Source: Thermomonas haemolytica
Lineage (GTDB): Bacteria > Pseudomonadota > Gammaproteobacteria > Xanthomonadales > Xanthomonadaceae
Direction: 5' to 3'
DNA length: 64,000 nt
Assembly: GCF_004346265.1 (NCBI RefSeq)
Contig: NZ_SMAP01000001.1
Span: 618,229 to 682,228 of the forward strand
Below, one piece after another: positions 46,628 to 55,797 of the stretch; position 1 is the first letter of the stretch, and each line of letters starts with the position of its first letter. The notes under the pieces were generated by a model, which saw nothing but the letters and a program-made list of their open reading frames with translations, was not told the DNA's origin and ran no database searches. Both the position numbers and the translations under genes were made by a program.

Positions 46628-47464
46628 ATGCCGTCCCTGCCCCGCCCTCTGCGCGCACTCCTGGTGGCCAGCCTGCTGGCGCTGCTGCCGCCCGACGTGC
46701 CGGCGGCCGACCCGCCCGCCGCCGCGCCCGGCCCGAACCCGGCCTTGGCCAGCCTGCGGGTGGAGCCGAATGGCAGCGAATACCTGGTATGGGCAGACAA
46801 CCATCTGGCCGGGCCGATCGAAGTGCGGCTGGACAGCGCCGGGCCGCCGCCGGCCTGGAGCCAGCCGCCGCTGCCGGCGCGCGCCGGGGTGCCCGCCGGC
46901 GGCAGCGCGCTGCTGGCGCACCTGCGCATGCCGCCAGGCAACGGGCTGCTGCGGCTGCGGCTGGAGGCCACGCCCGGCAGTTCCAACGCGCGTCCGCGCG
47001 ACGTGGCCTACCTGTTGCCGCTGGCCGACCCGCAAGCGCGCATCGACCAGGGCTTCGAGGGCGGTTTCAGCCACCAGGACCCGGAAAACCGCTACGCGAT
47101 CGACTTCGCCACGCCCGAAGGCACCCCGGTGCTGGCCGCGCGCGGCGGGGTGGTGATGCAGGTGCAGGACGGTTTCAGCGGCCACGGCCTGGACCCGCAC
47201 CGCGATGCCAGCCGCGCCAACCTCATCCGCATCCTGCACGACGACGGCAGCATGGGCCTGTATGCCCACCTGGCCAACGGCGGCGCGCGCGTGCGCGTCG
47301 GGCAACGGGTGGAGGCCGGCCAGCGCATCGGCCTGTCCGGCAATACCGGCTACAGCACCGCGCCGCACCTGCATTTCGCGGTGCAGGTCAACCGCGGCAT
47401 GCAGCTGCTGTCGATCCCGTTCCGGCTGGCCGGGCCCGCGCAGGGCGCAAGCGCGCCAGATTGA
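46628..47464 (+). CDS. Secreted M23 family metallopeptidase
   Basis: A 278-residue exported protein. It has a signal peptide ending at VPAA, a beta-rich N-domain, and then a LytM/M23 domain. The first zinc ligands are in FSHQDPENRYAIDFATPEG (His and Asp), followed by VLAARGGVV, LYAHLANGGARVRVGQRVEAG, GLSGNTGYSTAPHLHFAVQ with the HLH motif. Such enzymes cut peptidoglycan cross-bridges or serve as regulators of amidases. The ATG at 46628 gives a clean signal peptide. Convergent with the HDOD gene. Confidence 0.9.
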   Translation: MPSLPRPLRALLVASLLALLPPDVPAADPPAAAPGPNPALASLRVEPNGSEYLVWADNHLAGPIEVRLDSAGPPPAWSQPPLPARAGVPAGGSALLAHLRMPPGNGLLRLRLEATPGSSNARPRDVAYLLPLADPQARIDQGFEGGFSHQDPENRYAIDFATPEGTPVLAARGGVVMQVQDGFSGHGLDPHRDASRANLIRILHDDGSMGLYAHLANGGARVRVGQRVEAGQRIGLSGNTGYSTAPHLHFAVQVNRGMQLLSIPFRLAGPAQGASAPD

Positions 47465-47507
47465 AGCGATGCGGCCCCCGAATGCGCCGGGTCCGAACGG
47501 ATGCGGC

Positions 47508-48608
47508 CTATGCCTCGTCCTCGGCGACCACCGTCGGCTGCACCCATTCGCGCCACTGCGGCAGCCGCTCCAGCATGCCCACCGAGCGCAGGTAGGCCTC
47601 GTCGGGCTCGCGCCCGGCCACCAGCGCGGTGGCCACGTGCACCGCACCGGCCACCCAGAACCCGGCGGCACGCAGGTGGCCGGGACGGTGCTGGTAGGCC
47701 ACCGCCTCCACGATCGGCATCGGCAGCCCCCACAGGCCCATCAGATAGGCGCCCGCTTCGGCGTAATGCGGGCCTTCCTCGCCCGGCTCGCCCGAGGACA
47801 CGCCCGGCAGCAGGCGCCCGACCTCGGCCAGCAGGCTGGCGGTGGCGGCCAGCTCGGCGCTGGGCCCGGGCAGCAGGCGGCGGGCCAGGTTCGACGCGCG
47901 CAGGGCGCGGTCCTGCATGGCCTCGCGCTCCTGGCTGCTGGCCAGCTTGGGGCCGCCGAAGGCCTCGATGGTGAGCACCATCCGCAGCAGGGTCTGGTGC
48001 CCCAGGCGGGTGACCGCACCGCGCATGTCGGTGATCTCGCGCCCACCGGAGAAGTACGCCGAGTTGCACAGGCGCAGCACCTTGGCGGCGATCGCCGGGT
48101 CCTGCGACAGGGTCTGGGCGATGGCGGCGTTGCTGGCGTCCGGGTCGCGCAGCAGGCGGGTCAGCTGCAGGTACAGCCGCGGCGGCGGCGGCAGCGAGTT
48201 GATCCGGCCGAGCACCCGCTTCAGGGCTTCATTGTCGAGCAGCTCGCGCAGGTCCACCACGCTTTCCACCGCGGCCACCAGCTCGGCCGCATCCAGCGGG
48301 CGCGCCAGCACCCGGTGGGCGCCATCCAGGCCCTGCGCGATGTCCACGCTGGCTTCGTCCGGGTTCTGGTCCAGCAGCAGGATGCGCACCGCCTGCGGGT
48401 ACAGCGCGGCCACCCGCGCCAGCAGCTCGGGGCCGCCGATCGGACCGGGCCGCAGCCCGCACACGAACACGTCGAAGGCGGACATCGCCGGATCCACGGT
48501 GGTGCCGGCCGGCAGCCAGTCGATGGTCCAGTCCAGGCCGTAATCGGCCAGCAAGGCGTCGAACTCCGCGGCCCGACCCGCGTCTTCCCCGGCAATCACG
48601 ATGCGCAC
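47508..48608 (-). CDS. HDOD-domain protein with degenerate receiver domain
   Basis: The GTG at 48608 gives 366 residues. The first about 120 residues have the receiver fold ([15 protein letters not shown]), but the expected phospho-acceptor Asp is replaced: [12 protein letters not shown] has Gly where D is usual. A HDOD domain follows ([59 protein letters not shown]). HDOD proteins act in signalling, chemotaxis and c-di-GMP responses without known catalysis. An upstream extension of the frame enters a 13-bp repeat and is not supported. Confidence 0.85.
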   Translation of the reverse strand: MRIVIAGEDAGRAAEFDALLADYGLDWTIDWLPAGTTVDPAMSAFDVFVCGLRPGPIGGPELLARVAALYPQAVRILLLDQNPDEASVDIAQGLDGAHRVLARPLDAAELVAAVESVVDLRELLDNEALKRVLGRINSLPPPPRLYLQLTRLLRDPDASNAAIAQTLSQDPAIAAKVLRLCNSAYFSGGREITDMRGAVTRLGHQTLLRMVLTIEAFGGPKLASSQEREAMQDRALRASNLARRLLPGPSAELAATASLLAEVGRLLPGVSSGEPGEEGPHYAEAGAYLMGLWGLPMPIVEAVAYQHRPGHLRAAGFWVAGAVHVATALVAGREPDEAYLRSVGMLERLPQWREWVQPTVVAEDEA

Positions 48609-48624
48609 TGCGTCACCCTTTCCC

Positions 48625-48663
48625 TTTGGCGTACCCGTTTGGCGTGCCCGTTTGGCGTACCCC
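48625..48663. repeat. Three tandem 13-bp repeats
   Basis: TTTGGCGTACCCG, TTTGGCGTGCCCG and TTTGGCGTACCCC lie head to tail at 48625, 48638 and 48651, just upstream of the HDOD start and 150 bases before prfC. They could be regulatory iterons or a slipped-strand tract. I know no family for them. Confidence 0.85.
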
Positions 48664-48802
48664 TGCCGCGCCTGCCGACGGCCGGCATCCGCCCCACCGC
48701 GCAGCCACGCCGCCCAGAGTACACCGCCACACCGGCGGGAGCGACGGCCCGCGCCCGCGATCGCGGCGGCCGTCACATCCGGGGCCACGCGCGGGGGCCG
48801 GC

Positions 48803-48808
48803 TATAAT
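48803..48808 (+). promoter_or_regulatory. Perfect -10 box of prfC, probably leaderless
   Basis: TATAAT at 48803-48808 is followed by the prfC ATG at 48815, which is just where transcription should start. No ribosome binding site precedes the ATG. No good -35 box is seen 17 bases upstream. Confidence 0.6.
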
Positions 48809-48814
48809 TCCGCG

Positions 48815-50416
48815 ATGACAGACGTTGCAACCGAAGCCGCGCGCCGGCGCACCTTCGCCATCATCTCCCACCCCGACGCGGGCAAGACCACCCTCACCGA
48901 GAAGCTGCTGCTGTTCGGCGGGGCGATCCAGATGGCCGGCAGCGTCAAGGGCCGCAAGGCCGCGCGCCACGCGACCTCCGACTGGATGGCGCTGGAGAAG
49001 GAGCGCGGCATCTCGGTCACCAGTTCGGTGATGCAGTTCCCCTACGCCGGACGCATCGTCAACCTGCTGGACACCCCCGGCCATGCCGACTTCGGCGAGG
49101 ACACCTACCGCGTGCTCACCGCGGTGGATTCGGCGCTGATGGTGATCGATGTGGCCAAGGGCGTGGAGGAACGCACCATCAAGCTGATGGAGGTCTGCCG
49201 CCTGCGCGATACGCCGATCATGACCTTCGTCAACAAGCTCGACCGCGAGGGCAAGGACCCGGTCGAACTGCTGGACGAGATCGAATCGGTGCTGGGCATC
49301 CAGTGCGCGCCGGTGACCTGGCCGATCGGCATGGGCAGCCGCCTGAAGGGCGTGGTGCACCTCATCACCGGCGAAGTGCACCTGTACGAGCCGGGCCGCA
49401 ACTTCACCCGCCAGGATTCCACCATCTTCCCGTCGCTGGACGCGCCGGGCGTGGAGGAAGCGATCGGCGCGGAGCTGCTGGCCGAGCTGCGCGAGCAACT
49501 GGAACTGGTGCAGGGCGCCAGCCATCCGTTCGATGCCGAAGCCTACCTCGCCGGCCGGCAGTCGCCGGTGTTCTTCGGCTCGGGCGTGAACAACTTCGGC
49601 GTGCAGCCGCTGCTGGACTTCTTCGTCGAGCATGCGCCGGCGCCGCGTGCGCGCACCACCACCACCCGCGAGGTGCTGGCCGACGAACCCAAGCTCACCG
49701 GCTTTGTGTTCAAGATCCAGGCCAATATGGATCCGCAGCACCGCGACCGCGTGGCCTTCATGCGCATCTGCTCCGGCAAGTTCGTGCCGGGTATGAAGGT
49801 GTTGCACGTGCGCAGCGGCAAGGAGATGAAGCTGGCCAATGCGCTGACTTTCATGGCCTCCGACCGCGAGATCGCCGAAAGCGCCTATCCGGGCGATGTG
49901 ATCGGCATCCACAACCACGGCACCATCTCGATCGGCGACACCTTCAGCGAAGGCGAGCCGCTCAGCTTCACCGGCATCCCCAGCTTCGCGCCGGAGCTGT
50001 TCCGGCGCGCGCGCCTGCGCGATCCGCTCAAGCTCAAGCAGTTGCAGAAGGGCCTGGCGCAGCTGTCCGAGGAAGGCGCGACCCAGTTCTTCAAGCCGCT
50101 GATGAGCAACGACCTGATCCTCGGCGCGGTCGGCATGCTGCAGTTCGACGTAGCCGCCTACCGCCTGAAGGACGAATACGGGGTCGAGGCCGCGTTCGAG
50201 CCGGTGCAGGTGGCCACCGCGCGCTGGATCCGCTGCGACGACGCCCGCGCGCTGGAGGAGTTCCGCGAGAAGAACGCGATGAACCTGGCGCTGGATGCCT
50301 CCGGTGCCCTGGTCTACCTCGCGCCCTCGCGGGTCAACCTGCAGCTGGCGCAGGAGCGCGCGCCCAAGGTGCAGTTCCTGGCCACCCGCGAACACGCGCA
50401 GGCGGTCGCGGTCTGA
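48815..50416 (+). CDS. prfC: Peptide chain release factor 3 PrfC
   Basis: A 533-residue translational GTPase that recycles RF1/RF2 from the ribosome after termination. The G-domain motifs are intact: [16 protein letters not shown] (G1), ERGISVTSS (G2), [12 protein letters not shown] (G3), VNKLDRE (G4). The RF3-specific tail ([27 protein letters not shown]) is complete. The usual start [16 protein letters not shown] is at 48815. It is probably translated from a leaderless mRNA. Confidence 0.97.
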   Translation: MTDVATEAARRRTFAIISHPDAGKTTLTEKLLLFGGAIQMAGSVKGRKAARHATSDWMALEKERGISVTSSVMQFPYAGRIVNLLDTPGHADFGEDTYRVLTAVDSALMVIDVAKGVEERTIKLMEVCRLRDTPIMTFVNKLDREGKDPVELLDEIESVLGIQCAPVTWPIGMGSRLKGVVHLITGEVHLYEPGRNFTRQDSTIFPSLDAPGVEEAIGAELLAELREQLELVQGASHPFDAEAYLAGRQSPVFFGSGVNNFGVQPLLDFFVEHAPAPRARTTTTREVLADEPKLTGFVFKIQANMDPQHRDRVAFMRICSGKFVPGMKVLHVRSGKEMKLANALTFMASDREIAESAYPGDVIGIHNHGTISIGDTFSEGEPLSFTGIPSFAPELFRRARLRDPLKLKQLQKGLAQLSEEGATQFFKPLMSNDLILGAVGMLQFDVAAYRLKDEYGVEAAFEPVQVATARWIRCDDARALEEFREKNAMNLALDASGALVYLAPSRVNLQLAQERAPKVQFLATREHAQAVAV

Positions 50417-50486
50417 GCGCCCGCACCGCCACCCGCTCGTGGTGCTCCCACGCCGCGGTCCGTTCGCGGTGAACCTGCGTCGCAGT

Positions 50487-50519
50487 CCGTTCGTGGTGAG
50501 CCTGTCGAACCATGAACGG
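50487..50519. repeat. REP-like palindrome
   Basis: CCGTTCGTGGT (50487-50497) pairs with ACCATGAACGG (50509-50519) with one G-T pair around GAGCCTGTCGA. This is a widespread proteobacterial REP-type sequence. A degenerate half copy (CCGTTCGCGGTGAACCTG) precedes it at 50460. It lies between two convergent genes, the usual place for such elements. Confidence 0.8.
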
Positions 50520-50563
50520 GCTGCGCCGTGCGGCCTATCGACGCCCGCACGGGCGCATCGCGG

Positions 50564-50992
50564 TCAGGACGCGATGTAGCGCTGCAACTGGTCGAGGGTC
50601 TGCTGCTGCTCCTCGATCACCGCCTTGACCAGGTCGCCGATCGACAGCACGCCCACCACGCGGCCGCCGTCCAGCACCGGCAGGTGGCGGATGCGGCGGT
50701 CGGTGACCAGCTGCATGCAGTGCTCCACCGTATCCGTCGGTGCCACCGTGCGCACCTGCGCGGTCATGATCTCGCGCACCGGGGTGTCCTTCGAGGCGCG
50801 CCCCTGCAGCACCACCTTGCGGGCGTAATCGCGCTCGGACACGATCCCCACCAGCGCGGGGCCCTCCATCACCAGCAGCGCGCCGATCTCGCGCTCCGCC
50901 ATCCGACGCAGGGCCTCGATCACCGGAGCATCGGGGCCGATCGAGACGATCTCAGCCGGTTTCGCGTCCAACAGCTGCCGTACCGTGCGCAT
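50564..50992 (-). CDS. Tandem CBS-domain protein
   Basis: A 142-residue protein made of two CBS motifs: EIVSIGPDAPVIEALRRMAE with GALLVMEGPALVGIVSERDY, and VRTVAPTDTVEHCMQLV with HLPVLDGGRVVGVLSIGDLV. Such pairs bind adenosyl nucleotides and act as energy sensors; the client is unknown. The start at 50992 lies inside the 3' end of the glycosyltransferase gene, an overlap of 41 bases, so it may be coupled to it. Confidence 0.9.
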   Translation of the reverse strand: MRTVRQLLDAKPAEIVSIGPDAPVIEALRRMAEREIGALLVMEGPALVGIVSERDYARKVVLQGRASKDTPVREIMTAQVRTVAPTDTVEHCMQLVTDRRIRHLPVLDGGRVVGVLSIGDLVKAVIEEQQQTLDQLQRYIAS

Positions 50993-51992
50993 GGCCGACT
51001 CCTTGCGGTCTGGGGCGATGCGCCGAGGATACTCCGTCCGCCGGCCGCCAGACATCCACCAGGTACAGCGGCCGCTGCTTGGATTCCTCGTACAGCCGGC
51101 CGAGGTATTCGCCGATCATGCCCAGCGCCATCAGCTGCACCCCGCCCAGCAGCAGGATCACCGCCATCAGCGACGGCCAGCCGGCCACCCGGTCGCCCCA
51201 CAGCAGCGCGCGCACGACCACCCAGGCGCTGAACCCGAACGCCAGCAGCGAGGTCATCAGCCCCACGTACGTCGCCAGCCGCAGCGGCGCGGTGGAAAAG
51301 CTGGTGATGCCCTGCAGCGCGAAGTTCCAAAGTCGCCAGAACCCGAACTTGCTGCGCCCGCCCACACGCGCACCGCGCTGGTAGGGAATCTCGGCCGCGT
51401 TGAATCCGATCCAGCCGAACAGGCCCTTCATGAAACGCTGGCGCTCGCGCAGCTGGCGCAGCGCGGCCAGCGCGCGCGGCGAGAGCAGGCGGAAATCGCC
51501 GGTATCGCGCGGCACCGGGGTGGCCGACAGGCGGCCGATCAGGCGGTAGAACAGGTGCGCGCTGGCGCGCTTGAGCCAGCCCTCGCCGGCGCGCGCCACG
51601 CGCACCCCGCGCACGTCGTCGAACCCTTCCCGCCACTTCCGCACGAATTGCGGCAGCAGCTCGGGCGGGTCCTGGCCGTCGGCATCCAGCACCAGCGCCG
51701 CGCCGCATTCGACGTGGTCCAGCCCGGCGGTGAGCGCCGCCTCCTTGCCGAAGTTGCGCGACAACCGCAGCAGCGCCACCCGGGCATCCTCGCGCGCATA
51801 GCCCTGCAGCAGCGCCCAGGTACCGTCGCGGCTGCCGTCATCCACGCACAGCAAGCGCGCGCGCAGCCCCTCGCGCTCGGCCGCATCCAGCGCCGCGCGC
51901 AGGCGCGGCCACAGCGCGGGCAGGGCTTCGGCCTCGTCGTAGGCCGCCACCACCAGGGTCAGCTGGCGGTCTTCGGGCGGGATCTCGTGCAT
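50952..51992 (-). CDS. Family 2 glycosyltransferase, DPM1/GtrB-like
   Basis: A 346-residue membrane enzyme that likely loads a sugar on undecaprenyl phosphate. The GT-A domain has VVAAYDEAEALPALW, CVDDGSRDGTW, RLSRNFGKEAAL and the LDADGQDPPELL metal motif. Two membrane spans follow (about residues 230-300), as in GtrB and ArnC. The ATG at 51992 is preferred over one 7 codons upstream. The C-terminal tail beyond YLVDVW is basic and reads into the CBS gene; it could be an extension created by loss of an earlier stop. Confidence 0.9.
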   Translation of the reverse strand: MHEIPPEDRQLTLVVAAYDEAEALPALWPRLRAALDAAEREGLRARLLCVDDGSRDGTWALLQGYAREDARVALLRLSRNFGKEAALTAGLDHVECGAALVLDADGQDPPELLPQFVRKWREGFDDVRGVRVARAGEGWLKRASAHLFYRLIGRLSATPVPRDTGDFRLLSPRALAALRQLRERQRFMKGLFGWIGFNAAEIPYQRGARVGGRSKFGFWRLWNFALQGITSFSTAPLRLATYVGLMTSLLAFGFSAWVVVRALLWGDRVAGWPSLMAVILLLGGVQLMALGMIGEYLGRLYEESKQRPLYLVDVWRPADGVSSAHRPRPQGVGHAHGTAAVGRETG

Positions 51993-52043
51993 GCGCGCAG
52001 TATGCCAGCGCACCGCCCGCCGCCCGTCCTCATTCCGGCGCGC

Positions 52044-52796
52044 TCATTCCAGCGTGCGCAGGAACCCGGTGCCGCCAAGCGCCGCCATCTGGCCCTGGAT
52101 CGCCTGCGCACGCCGCTGCACATACGGCCCGGGATGCGCCGCATCGTAGCGCTTGGGACTGGGCAGCACCGCCGCCAGCCGCGCCGCCTCGGCCGCCGAC
52201 AGCGCCTGCGCATCCTTGCCGAAGAAGCGCCGCGCTGCCGCCTGCGCGCCATACACGCCATCACCGAACTCGGCAATGTTCACGTACATCTCCAGGATCC
52301 GGCGCTTCGGCCACAGGGTTTCGATCAGCACCGTGTACCAGACCTCCAGCCCCTTGCGCAGCCAGCGGGTGGGGCCGCTGCCCTGCCACAGGAACAGGTT
52401 CTTGGCGGTCTGCTGGCTGATGGTGCTGGCGCCGCGCAGGCGCCTGACCGGCGTGCCGCGCCGCTCGGCCCGCGCGAGCATGCGCTCGTTGTGCGCCTGC
52501 GCCTTCTCGATGGCGTCGAAGTCGAACCCGTGGTGGCGCGGGAAGTTCTGGTCCTCGGACGCGATCACCGCCAGCGGCAGCTGCGGCGAGATCCGCGCCA
52601 GCGGACGGAAGTCATAGCGCACGCGGTAGCCGGGGTCGCCCTCCAGCGCGGCCTGCCCCCAGCGCGCCAGCATGAACGCCGACAGCGGCGGGTCCACCAC
52701 CCGCAGCAGCAGCACCTGGGCCACGCTCAGGGCGATGCCCAGCAGCGGCAGCTTCCACCACCAGCCGCGCAGGCGGCGTTTCCAGCCGCCGCTCAT
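52044..52796 (-). CDS. mtgA: Monofunctional peptidoglycan glycosyltransferase MtgA
   Basis: MtgA polymerises lipid II into glycan strands. Its 250 residues have one N-terminal span ([18 protein letters not shown]) and the GT51 motifs: [17 protein letters not shown] (catalytic Glu), [17 protein letters not shown], and [27 protein letters not shown] with the second Glu. The ATG at 52796 gives the short cytoplasmic tail normal in the family. Divergent from hslO. Confidence 0.96.
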   Translation of the reverse strand: MSGGWKRRLRGWWWKLPLLGIALSVAQVLLLRVVDPPLSAFMLARWGQAALEGDPGYRVRYDFRPLARISPQLPLAVIASEDQNFPRHHGFDFDAIEKAQAHNERMLARAERRGTPVRRLRGASTISQQTAKNLFLWQGSGPTRWLRKGLEVWYTVLIETLWPKRRILEMYVNIAEFGDGVYGAQAAARRFFGKDAQALSAAEAARLAAVLPSPKRYDAAHPGPYVQRRAQAIQGQMAALGGTGFLRTLE

Positions 52797-52902
52797 GCCG
52801 GCCGACCTTGCGATCGCGCCGCGCGCGCCCCATGTCGTTGCATCATTTCCCTCCCCGTCGGCGCCGCCATTATCCGCGCGCGCCCGCCACCACGGAACCG
52901 CC

Positions 52903-53802
52903 ATGCCCCAGACCCAAGACACCCTGCTGCGCTTCCTGCTGCCCGACGCCGGCGTGCGCGGCGTCGCCGTCCACCTGGACGCGGCCTGGCAGGCGATCGC
53001 CGGCCGCAGCCACTACCCTGAGGCGGCCGCCACCCTGCTGGGCGAGGCCGCCGCCGCCGCCGCCCTGTTCACCGGCCATGCCAAGGTGGACGGGCGGCTG
53101 TCGGTGCAGCTGCGCAGCCCCGGCGCGATCGGCACCCTGTTCGCCGAATGCACCGCCAGCGGCGGCCTGCGCGGGATCGTGCGCCTGCGCGAAGACGCCG
53201 GCGCACCGCCGCAGGATCTGCGCGCGCTGGGCGAGGGCGCACTGCTGGCGATCACCATCGAGAACCCCGCGCTGGGCGATGCCGAACCGATGCGCTACCA
53301 GGGCCTGGTCAGCCTGCAGGCCAGCCGCCTGGATGCCGCATTCGAAGGCTATTTCCAGCAGTCCGAGCAGCTCCCCACGCGCCTACTGCTGGCCTGCGAC
53401 GGCACCCGCGCGGCCGGGCTGCTGCTGCAGAAGCTGCCCGGCGCGGAGGGCGACGAGGACGGCTTCCGCCGCGCCAGCGCCCTGTTCGACACGCTCGGCC
53501 GCGAGGAGCTGCTGGCGCTGCCGCCGGCCGAGGTCGTACACCGCCTGTTCCACGAGGAAACCCCGCAGCTGCTGGGCGAGAAGCCGCTGGCATTCGCCTG
53601 CTCGTGCTCGCGCGAGCGGGTGGAGGCGATGCTGGTCTCGCTGGGCAGCGAGGAGGCCGACGCCGCGGTCGCCGCCGGCGACGGCGAGGCCCGGGTCACC
53701 TGCGAGTTCTGCGGCCAGGACTACCGCTTCGATGCCGCGCAGATGGCGACCCTGTTCGCCCAGGCCGCAGCCGCCCACCCCAGCCCCGCGGCCCTGCAAT
53801 AA
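52903..53802 (+). CDS. hslO: Redox-regulated chaperone Hsp33
   Basis: Hsp33 is a holdase activated by oxidation. The 299-residue protein has the core ([63 protein letters not shown]) and the zinc centre near the C-terminus: CSCS in [14 protein letters not shown] and CEFC in [13 protein letters not shown]. All four cysteines are present, so the redox switch should work. The ATG at 52903 matches the usual N-terminus. Confidence 0.96.
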   Translation: MPQTQDTLLRFLLPDAGVRGVAVHLDAAWQAIAGRSHYPEAAATLLGEAAAAAALFTGHAKVDGRLSVQLRSPGAIGTLFAECTASGGLRGIVRLREDAGAPPQDLRALGEGALLAITIENPALGDAEPMRYQGLVSLQASRLDAAFEGYFQQSEQLPTRLLLACDGTRAAGLLLQKLPGAEGDEDGFRRASALFDTLGREELLALPPAEVVHRLFHEETPQLLGEKPLAFACSCSRERVEAMLVSLGSEEADAAVAAGDGEARVTCEFCGQDYRFDAAQMATLFAQAAAAHPSPAALQ

Positions 53803-53863
53803 GCCTGCGCCGGCCGCACCGCGGCGCGGATGTGACGGCGCGCACGGGGCGGCGTCCGGCCAG

Positions 53864-53892
53864 TTGTTAAAGAAACATAAACACGCTAACCT
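53864..53892 (+). promoter_or_regulatory. Sigma-70 promoter for the secreted beta-rich protein
   Basis: TTGTTA (53864-53869) and TAACCT (53887-53892) are 17 bases apart in a locally AT-rich segment, 58 bases before the ATG at 53950. Confidence 0.65.
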
Positions 53893-53949
53893 GCTTCCCT
53901 GCCCCTTTGCGGGAACTTTGCCGTCCGCGGTCAGTCCATCTTCTACGCC

Positions 53950-54816
53950 ATGCCGTCGCGCCTTACGCCCATCGCCGCCGCCGTGCTCGCCCTGGCCTTC
54001 GCCAGCGGCGCGGCGCACGCGCAGGCGAAGCAGGACAAGCGCAGCGATACCCGCATGGTGCCGGTGCTGAACAAGGCCAACGGCAAGCTGGAGGCGGTGC
54101 TGATGCTGGAGCCGGCCGCGGGGGCCAACGGCAACCGCTGGCGGTTCGGCAACACCTCGCTGGAGGCCACGTTCGGCCTGCAGTCCGGCAATTCGCTGGC
54201 GCTGCTGTGCGACCGCCGCGGCGGCATGGCGCCGGCGATCGGCCAGCTCGCCAGCAACTGCGTGCTCGCCTCGCTGGAAGGCGACGGCAAGAACAACGGC
54301 ATCAGCCGCCATGCCAGCGCCGGCCTCAACCTCGTGCGCCCCGGCGCCAAGGCCGGCCTGAGCGTGGGCAGCGGCCACGACACCCTGCCCGCCTGGCTGA
54401 GCCCGGGCACCCTGGGCGGGGCGCGCTATACCCAGAACGACGTCTCCCTGTTCGCCGAGAAGTCCCTCGGCGGCGAAGGCTTCGTCAGCGTCGGCGGCAC
54501 CGTGGCGCGCGCGCGCCTGATCCCGGCGGCGGACGTGCCGCAGCTGGCCGACCAATGGAACACCCGCAGCCTGAGCATCGGCGGCGGCTACGGCAACTTC
54601 GGCGCCAGCATCATCGGCCGGATCGTGAACGTGCCCGGCGAGAGCGAGGTGTGGAAAGGCGTGGGCCTCGGCCTGACCTGGCGCACCCCGTGGAACGGCC
54701 AGCTCAGCGTGGGCGCGGACAACGTGATCACCCGCGGCAAGAACCCATTCGCCTCGAAGAACGGCGAAAGCGACGAAGGCACCGTGCCTTACGTGCGCTA
54801 CCAGCAGGACCTCTGA
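53950..54816 (+). CDS. Secreted beta-rich protein, possible outer-membrane barrel
   Basis: A 288-residue exported protein with signal peptide (AAAVLALAFASGAAHAQ). The mature part has alternating short strands rich in Gly, Ser and Asn (WRFGNTSLEATFGLQSGNSLALL, RSLSIGGGYGNFGASIIGR, LGLTWRTPWNGQLSVGADN). The pattern suits a small beta-barrel or porin-like protein, but the last residue is Leu rather than the usual aromatic. It has its own promoter and a strong terminator, so it is a single-gene unit. I do not recognise a family. Confidence 0.72.
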   Translation: MPSRLTPIAAAVLALAFASGAAHAQAKQDKRSDTRMVPVLNKANGKLEAVLMLEPAAGANGNRWRFGNTSLEATFGLQSGNSLALLCDRRGGMAPAIGQLASNCVLASLEGDGKNNGISRHASAGLNLVRPGAKAGLSVGSGHDTLPAWLSPGTLGGARYTQNDVSLFAEKSLGGEGFVSVGGTVARARLIPAADVPQLADQWNTRSLSIGGGYGNFGASIIGRIVNVPGESEVWKGVGLGLTWRTPWNGQLSVGADNVITRGKNPFASKNGESDEGTVPYVRYQQDL

Positions 54817-54860
54817 TCCCGACGCGCCAGATACAGACGCGTACAGTGCCCCACTGCAGA

Positions 54861-54889
54861 AAGCCGCATCACAACAAGATGCGGCTTTT
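54861..54889. terminator. Bidirectional rho-independent terminator
   Basis: The arms AAGCCGCATC (54861-54870) and GATGCGGCTT (54878-54887) are perfect complements around ACAACAA, with TTTT on the plus side and A-rich DNA before it. It lies between the convergent beta-rich protein gene and the DUF4097 gene and can serve both. Confidence 0.92.
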
Positions 54890-54895
54890 GTGCTT

Positions 54896-55786
54896 TCAGG
54901 GCAGGAAGGCCAGACTGGCGTCGCCGGAGAAGGTCTGCATGCGCACCTCGCCCTTGCCGGCGCCGTAGCGGGCGCGCAGGCTGGAGCCGGGCCCGAAGCC
55001 CTCCTTCTTCGGCACCGCGCCCGGGGCGCTGAGCTTGCCGCTGAAGGTTTCCGCGGACAGGTTCGCGGAGAGCGTCGCCGGCAGCTGCAGGCGCAGCTCG
55101 CCGCTGACCGATTCCAGTCGGATCTCGCCATCCTCGGCCAGTGCCGCCTTCAGCTGCATGTCGCCGGACACGCTGCTGGCGGACAGCCGCCGCAGGCGCT
55201 CGCCGAGGGTGTCCAGGCGGATGTCGCCGGACACGCTTTCCAGCGAGACCTCGCCGTTCAGGCGCCCCTGCAGGACGAGGTCGCCACTGACGGTCTCGAC
55301 CTTGAGCTGCGGCGTGTTCATCGCCAGCTGCACGTCGCCGCTGACCGCGCTGATCCGCGCGCGCTGGGGGGCGCCGTTGGCGCTGATGTCGCCGCTCACC
55401 GCCTGCAGCGACAGCTCGCGCGGGGCCACGCCGCTGACGCGGATGTCGGCGCTGACCGTGTTCACTTCGAGGTCGGCCAGCCGCGGCACCTGCAGCACCA
55501 GCTGGCTGGGCTCCGGGTTCTTGCTGCGCGGCGGGTACTGGATCTTGATCCGCAGCACCCGCGCATCGCCTTCCACCGAGAGCTTGTCCACGCCGGTGCC
55601 GAGGGTGCCGGACAGCTTCACCTCCGGGCGGTCCCAAGCGATCACTTCCACCCGGCCGCGGGCGTTTTCCACTTCCACCCGCCCGCGCGGGTCCAGCGGG
55701 CGGGTCTGGTCGATCGGGGTGCCGGCCAGCGCCGGCAGGCTGGTGGCCAGCAGGGCCAGCGACAGGAAGGGGGCGAACAGGCGCAT
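54896..55786 (-). CDS. DUF4097-family exported adhesin-like beta-helix protein
   Basis: A 296-residue exported protein (signal peptide LFAPFLSLALLATSLPALAG). It is built of repeated short strands containing the phrase VSGD: LQAVSGDISANG, ISAVSGDVQL, VETVSGDLVLQG, LESVSGDIRLD, SSVSGDMQLK and LESVSGELRL, spaced at about 20-22 residues as in a right-handed parallel beta-helix. DUF4097 proteins often lie beside ECF sigma or PspC genes. It is the last gene of a sigma/anti-sigma/DUF4097 run. The function is unknown; a periplasmic sensor or structural role is inferred. Confidence 0.85.
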   Translation of the reverse strand: MRLFAPFLSLALLATSLPALAGTPIDQTRPLDPRGRVEVENARGRVEVIAWDRPEVKLSGTLGTGVDKLSVEGDARVLRIKIQYPPRSKNPEPSQLVLQVPRLADLEVNTVSADIRVSGVAPRELSLQAVSGDISANGAPQRARISAVSGDVQLAMNTPQLKVETVSGDLVLQGRLNGEVSLESVSGDIRLDTLGERLRRLSASSVSGDMQLKAALAEDGEIRLESVSGELRLQLPATLSANLSAETFSGKLSAPGAVPKKEGFGPGSSLRARYGAGKGEVRMQTFSGDASLAFLP

Positions 55787-55797
55787 GGTCGGTGTCC

